Notes: generated from the sequence alone by a model not told the origin. DNA of 64,000 nucleotides from Pyrus communis (GCF_963583255.1 NC_084809.1:1307001-1371000), one strand, 5' to 3'; positions 20,707 to 33,574 are shown, counted from the first letter of the stretch. Numbers and translations: made by a program.

Positions 20707-20965
20707 TGTTACGCCTCAATTCTGACATACGTCTAGGATCGACACGTGATATCACTAAATACCCATATCTCTAACTTACCCCGCCTCTGGGATAAGGCAA
20801 AGCATAACTCAAAAATTGAATCGCATAACAATTTTTCATATACTTTATGGCTGCATCTAACCCCTTGTTAGACTGCCTACGTACGCTCGATAAGGATCAA
20901 GTCATTCGTAGTTCACCATTCACCACATTCCAACGTTTATCACAGTACGTTCCAACAAAGCATTC

Positions 20966-20997
20966 CCCCCCCCCCCCCCCCCCCCCCCAAAAAAAAT
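20966..20997. repeat. poly-C / poly-A tract
   Basis: Run of about 23 C then 7 A within the solo LTR; likely length-variable. Confidence 0.95.
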
Positions 20998-21539
20998 CAA
21001 CTATTGAAACTTGACAAGCATGAATTACTAGATTCAGGACTACGTAATAATCCTTATGACCTTCAAGATTTTCATTTCACCAATCATATAAATCACTATG
21101 TTTTCAACATAATATCGCAATTCATAGCATGTAATATTGTAATATATCAAAGAATCAACAAAGTACAATATTATCCTCTAGTCACATTGATCACTAATCT
21201 AATTGTATTAATAACAATCATATCCAACATAATTCCACAATCACTTCAAGTAACCAATTCCATGAATCAAGGTGGTACAATATTAAAATTTAATTACGTT
21301 AATCAGTCAACAAGATCACATATCAATGCAAAAAATTTAATAAAGGAATTCTACATAATTCCATGTTTGGATTCCAAGTAATCACATGATAAGTCTAATT
21401 TATATTCACAAGGTAGGTAATTCCCATTTACTTGAATCCAAGATTCTAGTCTAACTTATGGTATCGAACAAGAGTAAGGATTCCGGACCACTCAACGGAA
21501 TCCAACCAAGTACAACTAATCCTTATCATCCCTAGAATG

Positions 21540-21900
21540 TGTATGCTCCCCCAACGCGGATATACCAAGCAAAACCATATGCATAGTCTACTAACATAGG
21601 CAGTGATCACCCAACACAGATATACCAAGCATGATCACTTCTAGAATGCGTATGGTCCCCCAACGCGGATATACCAAGCAGGACTGTATCCTATAACTCT
21701 AGGTAGTGATCACCCAATGCGGATATACCAAGTATGATCACTTCTAGAATACGTATGGTCCCCCAATGCGGATATACCAAGCAGGACCATAAGCGTAGTC
21801 TAATCGTGCAAGCAGTGATCACCCAACGTGGATATACCAAGCATGATCACCCTTGAATACGTATGGTCCCCCAACGCGGATATACCAAGCAGGACCATCC
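21540..21900. repeat. interspersed tandem array in solo LTR
   Basis: Seven copies of GCGGATATACCAAGCA (with small variants) near 21560, 21615, 21664, 21718, 21769, 21827 and 21876, alternating between a TGGTCCCCCAA context and an AGTGATCACCCAA context. The higher-order unit is about 108 bases and contains two motif copies. Confidence 0.85.
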
Positions 21901-23784
21901 ATATACCTCTACTACATAGTGCAGATAGATCAACACCCAATCCACTTACTCGTATCTCAACCTCTATGATTTACATCGTAATCACTTGCACCATCAATTC
22001 CTCATGATCACTAACTACCATGTCACACAAGCCTATACGATCTATAGAACACTTCTACTAGGATGTTAGGCTCACAATATCGTAACATTTATCATACTTA
22101 TAATTTACATTACTAAAAAGATAATTATCCACATATATATCACAATCATCATCAGTACACAAACGAAATCATGTTTAATAAATATAGGTCCATGGCAAAA
22201 TATATAAAAATCACGTTTCAATAGAAATCACATTTATAAGACCAATTCATATTCACAAATGATACTAATATAAGAAATTAAGATAATAACCATATCACAT
22301 AATTCAAGTCACTCTCTAACCAATGTAGGCCCACTAGACTTCACTTAGTCTCCCGTAGTACTAATTTTAGCATTTAGAATGTTTCAAGACTTTTTGACCA
22401 AAAGTCTGCTCTCGGTTAACGGTAGGGTCCACAATTCTACCTAATTCGATCCAGAAGATTCGCACATTGGATTTCGGATCCGTAACTTTCTAAAATCAAC
22501 ATTATGCTTCTAAAACAATATACTAAAATTTCGTCATGATTAAACGGTCGGATCTTCGCCAATTACAAATTCAAGTGGCAGCCAACGTTTGATTTTACAA
22601 ACTTAGAAATTCAATTCGGGAAGATCTGTATGTCGGATCCCCGATCCGTAAGTTTCTATGGTCCTAAAATATTATGTATTATAAGGTATTAAAGTTTGGT
22701 AATGATCCAATGGTCGGATTGTCGATTCAAATTTTGATCAAGTGATGTATCATAATGAAACTAGGTTCAAACAATCAAACCACTTCATACGGATATCAAT
22801 TATGAATTCAAGGCATCTAATTGGACTTAGAAAGACATCGTCGGGCCACTAGCCATGCGCCGCCATGAGTGGCGGTCGGCTGCCCCGACTGGGCGGAAAA
22901 TTCAACTATTTCAAAAAATTACCAAATTTTACAGGCAAATAGATCTCAGTGATTGGAATAAGTTTCATACATGTGGCCAAGTCCAATTTGACCCGGAAAA
23001 GCTCCATTTGCCCTCGAACTCGTAAAAAAATCTAGAAATGGGTGTTCCTCGATTCATCGCCAAAATGAACTCCGACACCTCATCCAATGCTTGGGCCTTG
23101 CTCCGGGGGTTGAGGGGAGTCTATTGGTGATGGTGATTGGCGGTAATCGTTGTCGAAATCACTGTAACATGAGAAAACTCGCCGGAAAACCCCCAGTAAT
23201 TTGTGGCTTCAACCTAGAAAAATGGAAAAGAAAAATGGAAATCTAACACTACAGGAATGTAGGACTCGTCAAGAGATTTCCATGGACACCAAGATCACCA
23301 AAAACGGAAATTGGATGAAGGAGATATGGCCTAGTCAAAAATGATCGTTCACGGGTCAAAAATGACCTAACTCGGGTCTCTCTCCTTTCCCCTCCTTACT
23401 CTCCCTTCTGATTGGGCTGCTCCTCCCCTTTTCTCTCTTGCATTCTCTCCTTTCTCCCCTCTGTTGCCACTTGGCAGCTTCTAAACATTTATTTATTTAT
23501 TTCCCAACAACTAAAACGTCTCTAATTTCTTTGTTATAACACCATTTCACGAACGGTTTTCACCTACGCGTTCGTGAGATCGAGCTATATTCGAAAATAT
23601 AAATTATGACCTCGAAAGTTCTACGGAATTTAAATAATTAATTTTGAAACTTCAACCCTCATAACTAGTTTAATTAAAACCTAAATTCAAATAAATTAAT
23701 ATAAATTCTCGAAAAATAATATAAAATCTCAATAATACAAATACTTTAATTTATAACAGTGAAATCTAGGAACGGGATTTCACA

Positions 23785-25489
23785 TAATATTTTCAAGATG
23801 TGCATAAACATAAAACATACACACATTGCTCTAACTAAATTAACTAAGAACAATTCTGCAAGAAAATGGAAGATATGTGTTTTGTGACATTTATTTCGTA
23901 GATTCTATGAAAGATAAGAAAATGTTGTTGAAGAAAAGAAATGTAAAATGGGCGATAAGAAGACGAATACAACACAATGATACAATTGCAGCTTCCAGAA
24001 AGTGCCCTTTTGGTAGCCACTAAGGCCAAAAACCCATCACAATAATTGAATAACCAATGTCTTATCTTCTTATATATAAAGCCAAGCCCACCAACGAAAT
24101 TTATGGAATCACAAGCTTCACAAAAAATAATTGGACAGAAATGCTCCTCAAAGAAAAAAAATTCAAAAGCAACACAAAATAATACATTAAAAATGGTAGG
24201 GGTATTTTCGTCATTTTAATAGTATTTTTAATAATTAATTTTGTTACATTTTTTTTTATTTTTTTATTTTTATAATTAGTACCTCACAATATGGTAGCAA
24301 TAATTTGATTCAATCAGTTGTTCATTAAATATTATTTTCTCTATTTTTTAAACATATTCAAAACATTTTAAGAAGCATGTAATGCTGATTATAAAAAGGT
24401 CTTTCGCACGCGCATAATAATGTAATTGAATTAGTTGTCAAATGATTTTTTTTTTTTGAACAAACGATATTATCTACACTAAGGAGGAGGGGGCGGGCTT
24501 AGCCTCACAATAAGCTAGCAATAATTGACATCAGTTGTTTATTAAATATTATTTTCTCTATTCTTAATGTAAATTCAATAGAGATCGATTTTATTATGTG
24601 TATTCAGCTACTTTAATTGATTATTTATTCACTTCAAATATTTGACTTTCTTTTTGTCAATTTATGCATATAAATACATTTAAAACGTGTAAGTCGTGCG
24701 TAACACGCCGTGATTAAAAAAATGTCTTCTCCACATATATGAACGCGCATGAAGGCTAGTTAGAAAGTAAAACATATTACTGTGGCGCTTCTGAAACTTG
24801 AATGTGACAAATATGACAGAGACAATACGGATGTGTGACTTAGATATCAGGTTGGAGGGAAATGGACTGAAGTACAAAGGTTAAGGCAAAGAGATATGTG
24901 AGAGTACAAAGGTTAAGGCAAATAGATATGTGAGAGGTTTTAAGTTTGATGTCAAATTAATATGATACATATTTTATTGCGTTTTCTAGGTGATATTTTT
25001 CAATGTACTAAAAACACAGCTCGGTATACCAAATGTCATCATGCAAATGGTTGGAAACTTAAAAAGAAAAATTCAACTACTTGTATGATGCCACTTGATG
25101 TACCAAATTATATTTCGGCACACGAAAAAGTTGTCGCTCTCTTAGTTCAGATCTACTACTCTTTATTTTAAACAATCGTTGTATTCACTAAAAGATAAAA
25201 AGACATGCTAATATTTTGGTCCCAATAAGCGAGAACCATACCATCTACTTGGAAATATCAAGCAAGCGTCCCGCTGGAAATAAAATGTAAGGGCAAATAT
25301 TATATCAACGAAACAAAAGAAGGTATTGCAATTCATTTGGTGATTAGGCGACCTAACAACAAAAAATATATAAAAAAATAACGAGTCAATAATTTAAACA
25401 CTGAACTAAATGATCCTTACGAAGATATGGGCTGTTGAAGAGTTGGATCTTCACCTTCCTTAACTATATCAAACAACATGTGCACCTAC
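23785..25489. other. AT-rich intergenic stretch
   Basis: No gene recognised. Contains two near-identical pieces AGCAATAATTTGATTCAATC (24296) and AGCAATAATTGACATCAG (24519), each followed by TTATTAAATATTATTTTCTCT, a short duplication GTACAAAGGTTAAGGCAAA at 24873 and 24905, and a MITE at 24992-25133. Confidence 0.5.
24992..25133. mobile_element. fold-back MITE, copy 2
   Basis: Diverged relative of the 20162 and 58111 elements: GATATTTTTCAATGTACTAA and GGTATACCAAATGTCATCATG on the left, ATGATGCCACTTGATGTACC and CGGCACACG on the right. Confidence 0.6.
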
Positions 25490-25608
25490 CATGTGCACCT
25501 ACAAATACATGGGAGCCAGTCAACGGCTCTTGCACTCCGGAAGCCCATGGTTTGTGATTCACAAAGACATCATCAACAAAGCTGTCTACATTCGACTCTT
25601 TCAAGCTC
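25490..25608 (-). pseudogene. SucFer exon 3 fragment
   Basis: First 40 codons of SucFer exon 3 (GLKESNVDSFVDDVFVN-like, then PWASGVQEPLTGSHVFV and GAHG) that stop abruptly near 25485. The HG after GA places it near the free-gene lineage, with the first ligand Cys changed to Gly. The upstream intron (25609-26090) follows, with the conserved leader-like block. Truncated by a rearrangement. Confidence 0.75.
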
Positions 25609-26099
25609 CCTTGATCAACAAACAAAAACAACTTCAGAATCACAAAAAGGGATTTACAGGCAATGAATCAGTCGTAAATTGAGCCATTAAATTCAATTTC
25701 TAGAACTAATTTTAAAAGCTAACACATATCTAATCATCTATTTAGTTCAGTATATTCAACACAATCTCGTAATCAAAAGAGAAGTTGAAACAAAAATTAC
25801 TTCAGTCTAAACTAGGAAAATAAAATTGCACTGCTCATGTTGGTTATGGAATGGGCCCTCGATTATGAATTAATTTTGGTTTGCCATTGTGTGTTTGTGT
25901 GGGCCGTGCTGGGTTGGGCTGCTGCATTTGGGCCCAGGGTGCAGCTCTCACGCGTTTTGGGCTAGGTTTCATCGAAAGATCAGATGACTCCTTTGCCCCC
26001 TTCAGTCCTAATCCAACGGCCACCATTTGGGGCGTTTGTGTTCTGCAATTCGGTGGGGGGCTCATCAAGGAGATTGTATAGAAAGGCAGAAGATCTTGT

Positions 26100-27557
26100 A
26101 GAGCATAAAATTAAAGCTAAACATTAATAATGTTGGCTGATCTTTAATATCTTCCATAAGTACCTTCTTTTTTTTTTTTTTTTGGTCGAACCTTAAACAC
26201 CATTGAATTTCATAGATTTTGATTCATATTTAAACTTTTGAACTTATGTACAAAATGCAACTCACACAATGCAATTTTTGTATTCTCAAGATAATGGATT
26301 CAGTAAATAATGAATATATATATATATATATATATTATAATACTCTAATATTATATATATTATTCGGTTCGGATTCGGATACGAATACAAATTGGAGACC
26401 CCTATAACCATATCTAAAACCATAACCAAATAATATTTATGGTTTTTCCCCATACCCAAAATATACCCGAATTTTCATACCCAAATCTAATCCATTTGGG
26501 TGGTTATCCACGGTTATTGGGTTTAACGGGTAGAATTGTCGTCCGTTGTGGCAACAGCAATGTTGTTGCCACTGCTCCAACCACGGCAGCAGCTGTGAGA
26601 TCATCGCTTTACTCCCAATCTATGATGCACGAATACTTCTGTTTGGTCTCGTATCCCGTATCTGATACTTGATTGGATACAATACTCTCAGATACTCGTC
26701 CGACATGTATCCTAGTTGATGGACACGAATTTGACATGATGGATACGCGTATCCTCCATTTAAGATACACATATCTGGCTTTTAGGATACATTTACACTT
26801 TCAAAAAAGGTAATGAGGAGGAGAAAATTAATAGGAGGCATCTATAATTAAAAGTTGCTGAATACAAAGAGATTCCCTCTAATTAAAACCATGAATACGA
26901 CTCTCACATTTCTTCTACAATACAAAGAGCTTCCCTCTAATTAAAACCATGTACTTGAATTTGAATGATGAATTATGTTTTAAAATGTTTATTTTTGTTG
27001 CTATAAACATTTTTATTTGCCATATCCATAGCATATCGTATCTTAATTTTTAAAGATTTTCCATATCGCCGTGTTGTGTCGTGTCGTATCGTTGTATCAG
27101 CATCCGTATCCATCTTCATAGCCAGTCTTGGATCCTTCTTGATAGCTCCCCAAGGGCATCATCTAAGGCGCTGGCACACGAGAATGAAAAGATCTGCTTA
27201 GACTCCATAATATATATTATAAAGTGAATTAAGTTTTGAAATTTATGTATTATGGAACTTAGGTATTATATAGCCCTTCCCACGTGTCAAAATGAATGCA
27301 GCCTCAACCAGAGAGATCAACCTGCGCCTTTGATTTAAGGACGCCGGCGGCGCGGAACGCACCCGAATTTAACAGGGGTGCCTCCCGTTCGGGAACAGGA
27401 AAAGAGAGAAGCACTTGCCGCGCATACTTATCCCAAATGCATGGAAAAGAATGTCAACTATCAATATTATAATTCAGTTCCTTTTAAAAAAAAAATATAA
27501 ATAACTCCTGAAGAAAAGCTTGAGTAATTAAGAGAAGCTTGCTTTTTACGGACAAAC
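26100..27557. other. rearranged stretch with SucFer exon 5 scraps
   Basis: Two minus-strand scraps of SucFer exon 5 are visible: 26550-26612 (ATVAAAVVGA-like tail-anchor code: CCAACCACGGCAGCAGCTG) and about 27128-27182 (LGKLSS-like code). Between them lies a segment rich in GATACG/GTATCC words (26640-26790) and a repeated TTCCCTCTAATTAAAACCATG (26873 and 26931). A (TA)n run is at 26315-26336. This suggests an insertion broke exon 5 of copy B. No intact gene. Confidence 0.5.
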
Positions 27558-27807
27558 CTACCAGATTGCAGAACCACGCATATCCATAGGCTCATAAACA
27601 AGTGATGGTTTGGACTCTCTGGTTTCTTTCAACTGCTTTTCCTCACTTTCACCGTTCTCACTATTCTCAATCTGATTGCCCTTTTCTTGGTGAATCTGAT
27701 TGCTATTTTCTTGTGGCTTATCCTCGATTTTCTTATTTTCTTCTCCATTTGGAAGCTCACGGTCATTAATTTCTTCAGCTTCATCAGAAGATGCTCCCAT
27801 TTGGCCC
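27558..27807 (-). pseudogene. TNL-B SucFer exon 5, truncated
   Basis: Starts MGASSDEAEEINDRELPNGE like the others but after KQLKETRES it changes to an unrelated tail ending at a stop at 27558. The hydrophobic tail anchor is therefore lost; scraps of it lie at 26550-27182. Confidence 0.78.
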
Positions 27808-28138
27808 CTATAAAGAATGAAATTGAATTTCGTGTTCAGCTAAGTAAAGATTCAACTCTAAATTTCGTCAATAGCAATTGAGTAAGAACAGGTATGATCA
27901 AGCTTAATAACAAAGCACAACAACATTACAAATCAGAAACATATACAGTGTAATGCAATTATATCCAATTTTTTTGTGCTTTCTCCACAAAAGTTACTCC
28001 ATGTTAATGTAACTCTATATCAATAAATCTATCATACAAGACTAGAAATAATCAGCAATTGAAAAATACGACAACACAAGCTTCTGTCTAGTGAAATTTT
28101 CATCCAAAGACAGTAGGCAAAACCAAAAACATACAAAC

Positions 28139-31100
28139 CTCCAATGTCGTTCTCTAATCTCTCCCTTCCCAATATGCTGATCAAGCAATTCCGGCACATC
28201 ACTAGGAAAGACGTAGCCATACCTGCGATTAATAATACATAATATTCAAACTCCTTCATCGATCCCAATACGACAAATTTTAAATTGTTATGATGCAGAT
28301 ATTACCAATGGTCTATTATGCTTCCATCTGAACTTGGGCTGTAGATAACCAAGTTTCCATCAAACTTGTGGCCTCCAATGTGAAAGCAAGCAGTAACAAA
28401 TACCTGATCCGACAACCCTCGCTGCTCAGCCTCCTGTTTGAACTTATCAATGAGAACACATGCACGATAACGATTCCATTCATTTCGACTCATATGTGCG
28501 CATATAAATACATAGGGGCTAGTCAACGGCTCTTGCATTCGGGAAGCCCATGGTTTGTGATTCACAAGGACATCATCAACAAAGCTGTCCACATCCGACT
28601 CTTTCAAGCCCCTTTGATCAATAAACAAAAACAACCTCAGAATCACAAAATAGGATTTACAGGCAAGGAATTAGTCGTAAACTAAGTCATTAAATTCAAT
28701 TTCTAGAACTAATTTCAGAAGCTAACACATATCTAATTATCTATTTAGGTCAGTAAATTCATGTTGGTTATGGAATGGGCCCTTAATTATGAATTAATTA
28801 TGATTTGCCATTGTGTGCTAGGGTGGGCCGTGCTTAACAGCTGGGTTGGGCTGCTGCATTTGGGCTCAGGGTGCAGCTCTCACGCGTTTTGGGCTGGTTT
28901 TCACCGAAAGATCACATGACTCTTTTGCCCCCTTCAGTCCTAATCCAACGGCCACCATTTGGGGCGTTTGTGTTCTGCAATTCGGCGGGGGTCTCATCAA
29001 GGGGATCGTGCAGAGAGGCAGAGAGGCAGAGGGTGACATCGAGTTTTGGTTCTGTCTTCTTCAACTCTCATATCTTCCCTTTTTCTGAATTTTCTTTATT
29101 TCTCATCCTTTAAACCTTGTATTTTTTTAATTTTTAAATATTTTGTGACGCAGGTGTTAGACAAATAAGGAATATGGTTGAAATCCTTGTGTAATTATAT
29201 ATAATATTATTATTGGAAGAATAAGCCGTCCTACAGCCGTCAAGTCGTCCTATAGCCGTCCTACCTTGTCCTACCTACACACTAGCCGTCCTACAGCCGT
29301 CAAGCCGTCCTACCTTGTCCTACCTACACACTAGGACGGCTACCTTGTCCTCTACAACCGTCCTACCTTGTCATACCTACACACTAGGACGGCTACCTTG
29401 TCCTACCTACACACTTGTATCATGTATATATATCATTGTAATCTTGTAGAGAAACATAATGAGAAAAAAAGCATTCTCTTCTATTTTTCCACATTCACGT
29501 ATCAATAACAAATATATTTTTTTAGCCTACATACTTTTTTCTACAGCAGGTAGATGAACATGTTCAAAGGGAAATCATGAACCACAGATCACTGCATCCG
29601 AATATCATTTGATTCCAAAAGTTCAGTGATCATAAACTATTTTCATTTTGTATTTTAAGTATCTGCTGAGGGTGGGTGGATGAAGACAGAACACTAAATT
29701 TGGCCTCTGGTGTGCTTAAACTGGTACAGGGGATAGTTAGACTTTGAGCCCGGGATGCAGTAGGACTAAGAGAAATGCCCTACCCACCAGGGCAATCCAC
29801 CACTTCCAGAATTGTTGTCAAAATAACTCTGCTAAAAATATGAGCTATACTTCCTGCACTTTGTTTTTACTGTGAATTGGAAATAGTCTTTAGAGTGGCT
29901 TATTTGAGATAACTGATAAAGAGGTTTGTGTTTAAGACTTGAAAGTAGTGCGGTGTCTTTCTTGCTGGTTCTGCTCACACCACTTCAAAATTAGGACGAT
30001 GCAAAAAATTAGGTTTGTGTTACCTATTTGGTTTTGGTGTGCTACTTGGGTTTGGATTTTGACTTCTTAGTTGGTTTCCTTGGTGGAGAGATTTTGTTAA
30101 TTACCTATTTGATTAGGATTTGGATTTACTTCCTATTAGGATTCTTATTGTAACCGAAGTCCTATGCACAATAAATAGGACCTTAGGGTTAGTGTATTTC
30201 GTGTGGCTCATTCGTGTAGCAATTTGGTGAAAGTCAATTTGTGAGTTTGTGAGTTAGAAAGCAATTTGGGAGAATCTTCTCCATTTGTTTGAGTTCTCTA
30301 CTCGTTTGGTTTAGGGTTTGTGAGCTAAAAATATGAGCTATACTTCCTGCACTTTGTTTTTACTGTGAAGTGGAAATACTCTTTAGAGTGGCTTATTTGA
30401 GATAATTGATAGAGGTTTGTGTTTAAGACTTGAGAGTAGTGCGGTGTCTTTCTTGCTGATTCTGCATACACCACCTCATGTAGCCATTGTGATGGAGTAC
30501 ACGGCTGGGTGAGAACTCTTCGAGAGAATATGCAGTGCTGGCAGATTTAGTGAGGATGAGATAAAGTAGTTTCAAATGCAGATAAAATTTCTTTGGAAAT
30601 GATTTTAGTGTAGAGTCTCAAATATGGGATCTCTGAATGTCCCCTGAAATGGAATCCATCTCAATTTTCGTTTAGTTTCAGATAGGGAAAGTTAGGTCTG
30701 AAGCATTTTTACATAAACAGTCAGTCATAATATAACTAAAACTTACTCTTTCGATTTAATTGTTGTTTTGCATCAGGCAAGGTTTTTCTTCCAGCAGTTA
30801 TATCAGGAGTTAGCTGCTGTTATTTAATGGTATGTAATGTGGCACTTTTTGTCTAATGCGTCGTATACTGTTATTTCTTTCTCTTTTGATATTGGAAGTG
30901 TTGGTTGTATTAATGAAATAATTCGTTTCAATAGTATATGACTTAGTATTAATAGTATGACTAAGTTTTTTAATAGCACTCGGGTGGGAACGTGGGTCGG
31001 CTCATGTTTTAGTCTCTCCATCGTAAGCAATTTTACATGGCATTCTTCTATGTAGCTATAGGTTAGACAACACTCTCAGTATTCCATAATCAAACCACCA

Positions 31101-31492
31101 ATTGAACCTTTTTCATCCACCAAGTTAAGCTTTTATGTGCCATCTTGAATAGTTTTAAGTAATTGCTTCAGATTACTCCAGTGCAACATTGTTGTTCTCT
31201 TCCTTACCTTACCTCTCAAGCTTGCTTAATATACTTATTCTTATTATTGTTGTATTGTTAAGAAATACTCTACTGCGATTTCAGTTCATCGTTATGAATT
31301 GGATTAAAATTAACCACTCATTGGTTATTTATCTAAATCCCATAAATTTGGATTAAAATTAAAGCAACTACAGAACAGAGACCTTAAGAAATCAACGCGA
31401 ATTTACCTGTATTTGATCATTTGTGGGAAAATCAACACATCGCCGTCAGAAAACTCAGTTCCTTTGTGTCCTTCAATTACTGTCAGCAACGT
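28139..31492 (-). CDS. TNL-B SucFer exons 2-4
   Basis: Exon 2 31407-31492, exon 3 28306-28611, exon 4 28139-28222, all with intact splice signals. In exon 3 the metal region reads FICAHMSRNEWNRY: the first ligand Cys is kept and the second is Asn, while HIGGH is kept. The 2.8 kb intron between exons 2 and 3 holds the SnRK2 remnant and a solo LTR. Confidence 0.83.
29155..29545 (+). mobile_element. 391-base solo LTR or TRIM with GCCGTCCTA repeats
   Basis: TGTTAGACAAATAAGG to TTTTTTCTACA, flanked by GCAGG at 29150-29154 and 29546-29550. It splits the acceptor region of SnRK2 pseudo-exon 2; blocks A and C have the empty site. It contains GCCGTCCTA/GTCCTACCT repeats (29227-29410) and ACACACTAGGACGGCTACC copies. 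Confidence 0.83.
29551..30829 (+). pseudogene. SnRK2 remnant, exons 2-4 (block B)
   Basis: Exon 2 from 29551 (DEHVQREIMNHRSL then NII-stop), exon 3 around 30445-30556 (IVMEYTAG, stop, ELFERICSAGRFSEDE), exon 4 30777-30829 (ARFFFQQL). Stops at the same codons as block A. A 350-base foreign segment with a partial duplication (29982-30330) lies between exons 2 and 3. Confidence 0.78.
29982..30330. repeat. foreign segment and flanking duplication
   Basis: The stretch ATGAGCTATACTTCCTGCAC...GTGGTGTCTTTCTTGCTG-type occurs twice (about 29839-29985 and 30330-30476) around a T/G-rich segment with TAGGACCTTAGGGTTAGTG, which reads like part of an LTR. No clear ends. Confidence 0.5.
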
Positions 31493-31611
31493 CTATAAAA
31501 AACCAAGAAAAAAAATGAGTAACGGAGTCAACTCAACTCAACACCAAAACTCAGTAGCTCCAGGAAATAAGAAACGGCAGAAACGCTGACGAATTGAGCT
31601 GGAAAACGGAC

Positions 31612-32229
31612 CTGAAAGGTGATGTCATTCTTGCGAGCTTTGAGAGCAGAAGCAAAGAACTTAGGGAGCGGATCGGACTCAGAGCCTTTGATGCACCACG
31701 GCCAGGCCTCGGGGGTCTTGTAGCAGAGGAAAATGTGGCAAATGTCCAACTGTGTATCGTCATCAGTGTCTTCATCAGACTCATATGGCATAGTCTTATA
31801 GTTGTCCCAATTAGCAAGACCATCATACATATCCCATTTTACCATATCCACTCCTGTTTTGTTCACCTTAATTCTATTATCTCCTCCATAAAATTTTGCT
31901 TTTACAAGAACTATGTCGCCGCCTTTCAGATTGAGCTTCTTGTTTGAAAGATTTCCCAACCAAAGATAATATTCATGGGAAGCAGTTACGGTGGCCTTCA
32001 TTGGCCAGTTGCGAAAATTAGTTCGCTGGGTACAATTAACAACATCAATGCATAGAGACCCAGTTGAGTCGGAGTTGTCTGAAGAATAAACGATGCCCAA
32101 AGCCAACCCTCCTATATAATCAATACTTGGCGGCACTGTAAATTTGACAGTTTTATCCTCTCCCGCGACATAGGCTAACCAGTTAGGAATATCATTTCCG
32201 GAGAGAAAAATTCCACCAAATGCAGTTTT
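31612..32229 (-). CDS. TNL-B C-JID / SucFer fusion exon
   Basis: 618-base exon, open throughout: AFGGIFLSGNDIPNWLAYV, VPPSIDYIGGLALGIVYSS, LWLGNLSNKKLNLKGGD, then the acidic linker YESDEDTDDDTQ and directly CHIFLCYKTPEAWPW with SDPLPKFFASALKARKND. Same junction as copies A and C. Confidence 0.88.
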
Positions 32230-32273
32230 CTACAACATGGGGTGCAAAGTCAGTATAAGCAACAATACAAAAA

Positions 32274-32310
<37 letters not shown>

Positions 32311-32315
32311 CATAC

Positions 32316-33262
32316 CGTTCGGAGGTTCTCCTTAAAAGTATCAGTGAGACTGGTACACCCTTCCATAAGAATTGAATACATGTGGTCCAATGAGTTCTCC
32401 AAGTTTGAAATATCTTTGAGTTTGCGGCAGTCTTTCAGTTCCAATACCCTCATTTTCGACATCTCTGAAAAGTCGGACATTATTTCCAGTGCAGTGCAGT
32501 AATTCGCTTTCAGTTCAATCAAACTGTTCGGCAAATCTGGGATTGCCTGAAGGTTTGTGCAATGATCTAGATATAAACTCCGAAGCTGAGAAAGGGCACT
32601 GAGAATGGGTAGCCTATTAAAACCATTCCTACTTATACGTAAAGCTGTTAAAGAAGATAGACTCCCAATTATTTCGAGAACGGAACCATCTGTTATATTG
32701 CAGTCGCTGAGATTTAATCCCTCAATCATCTTCAGTTGTGCTAAAAAATGGTAACCCCCACACAAACCCTTACAGCCTCTGAGGTCCAAATCCTTGAGAT
32801 GTGGGAGTTTTGAAAAGTCTGGTAATTCAGTCAGGTTATGTCAATGTCTAAGATAAAGAAACTTCAACTTCTTAGGCAACTGTTACTCAAAAAGAGAAAA
32901 CAATAATAAAAATCCAAATAAATAAAAGAGAGAATGCATGACGATGACTGATGTTCATATTTACAAGGACATTGATAATTATATCGTACCAGCTCCGAAT
33001 CCTCCCAAACTCGTACCATCTTGCTGTTGCTCAGATTTAAATAAACTAGGTTTCGTTGATCAAAATCTGCTGGTATGGCTTCATGAGGAAATCCAATCCA
33101 ATACAACAATCTTAACTCCTTGGAAAGATGTTTGTAGCTTCCAGTCAGCTTTACGTTTTCCAGCATGAGAAATTTCAGACACCACATCTTCTTAAACGCT
33201 TCCGTACTGAAGCTTTGCTCGTCATCAGAATATAAGCGTAGTCCTTCAATTGCTCCTGTTCC
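32316..33262 (-). pseudogene. TNL-B LRR exons
   Basis: Exon 32990-33262 (273 bases; lacks the four codons LPEH of copies A and C) and exon 32316-32879 (564 bases). The second has an in-frame TGA near 32842 where copy A encodes Cys in HCRNLTEL. The remainder from 32789 is open and LRR-like (LTALRISRNGFNRLP). A GA microsatellite adjoins its donor. Confidence 0.83.
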
Positions 33263-33362
33263 CTGTTAGAGATCAAAAAAAACAAGAAAAGGATAATGCG
33301 TACATACTTCTCTTTCTTTACATGTACTTAACATAACATCTTTTTATCGCAAAAGTACTTAC

Positions 33363-33574
33363 AGATTTGTTCCTTAGCACGATTTTTGCATCTTCACTAT
33401 GCCGCAATCGACTACGTCTTCCAAATTCCACAGGAGATTCTGCCCGCACAATTTCTCTTCCCATATCTCGAATCAAATCATGCATCCTCAATTTTTTATC
33501 TTCACCAACATATAAGAGACATCGATCGCAGAGTGTGGTAATTTCTTCTTCTACAGAAAAATGACTACAACCAT
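33363..33574 (-). pseudogene. TNL-B NB-ARC exon, 3' part
   Basis: Rest of the NB exon on the other side of the Athila element: GCSHFSVEEEITTLCDRC, then LRMHDLIRDMGREIV (MHD motif) and DAKIVLRNKS at the donor. ACCAT at 33570-33574 is the target duplication. Confidence 0.87.

Larger units (their letters stand above)
20707..23784 (-). mobile_element. probable 3.1 kb solo LTR, Del/Tekay-type gypsy
   Basis: On the minus strand it runs from TGTGAAATCCCGTTCCTAG to GAATTGAGGCGTAACA, the typical ends of Tekay/Del chromovirus LTRs. Flanks GAATA and TAATA match at four of five bases. No gag or pol is present. It contains a C/A tract (20966-20997) and a 22-base-motif tandem array (21540-21900). The ORF at 21004-21381 has no recognisable product. 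Boundaries are inferred from the ends. Confidence 0.65.

Noticed and set aside
21004..21381. 125-codon ORF inside the probable solo LTR
   Set aside because: AT-rich, no recognisable domain, lies within LTR sequence.
21540..21900. CRISPR-like regular repeats
   Set aside because: Plant nuclear context, repeats are interspersed in an LTR, spacers are themselves repeated, and no cas genes exist.
25491..25682. plus-strand ORF starting MCTYKYMGASQRLLHSG and its repeats at 1384, 28368, 45630 and 57590
   Set aside because: The recurring frame is only the antisense of conserved SucFer exon 3.
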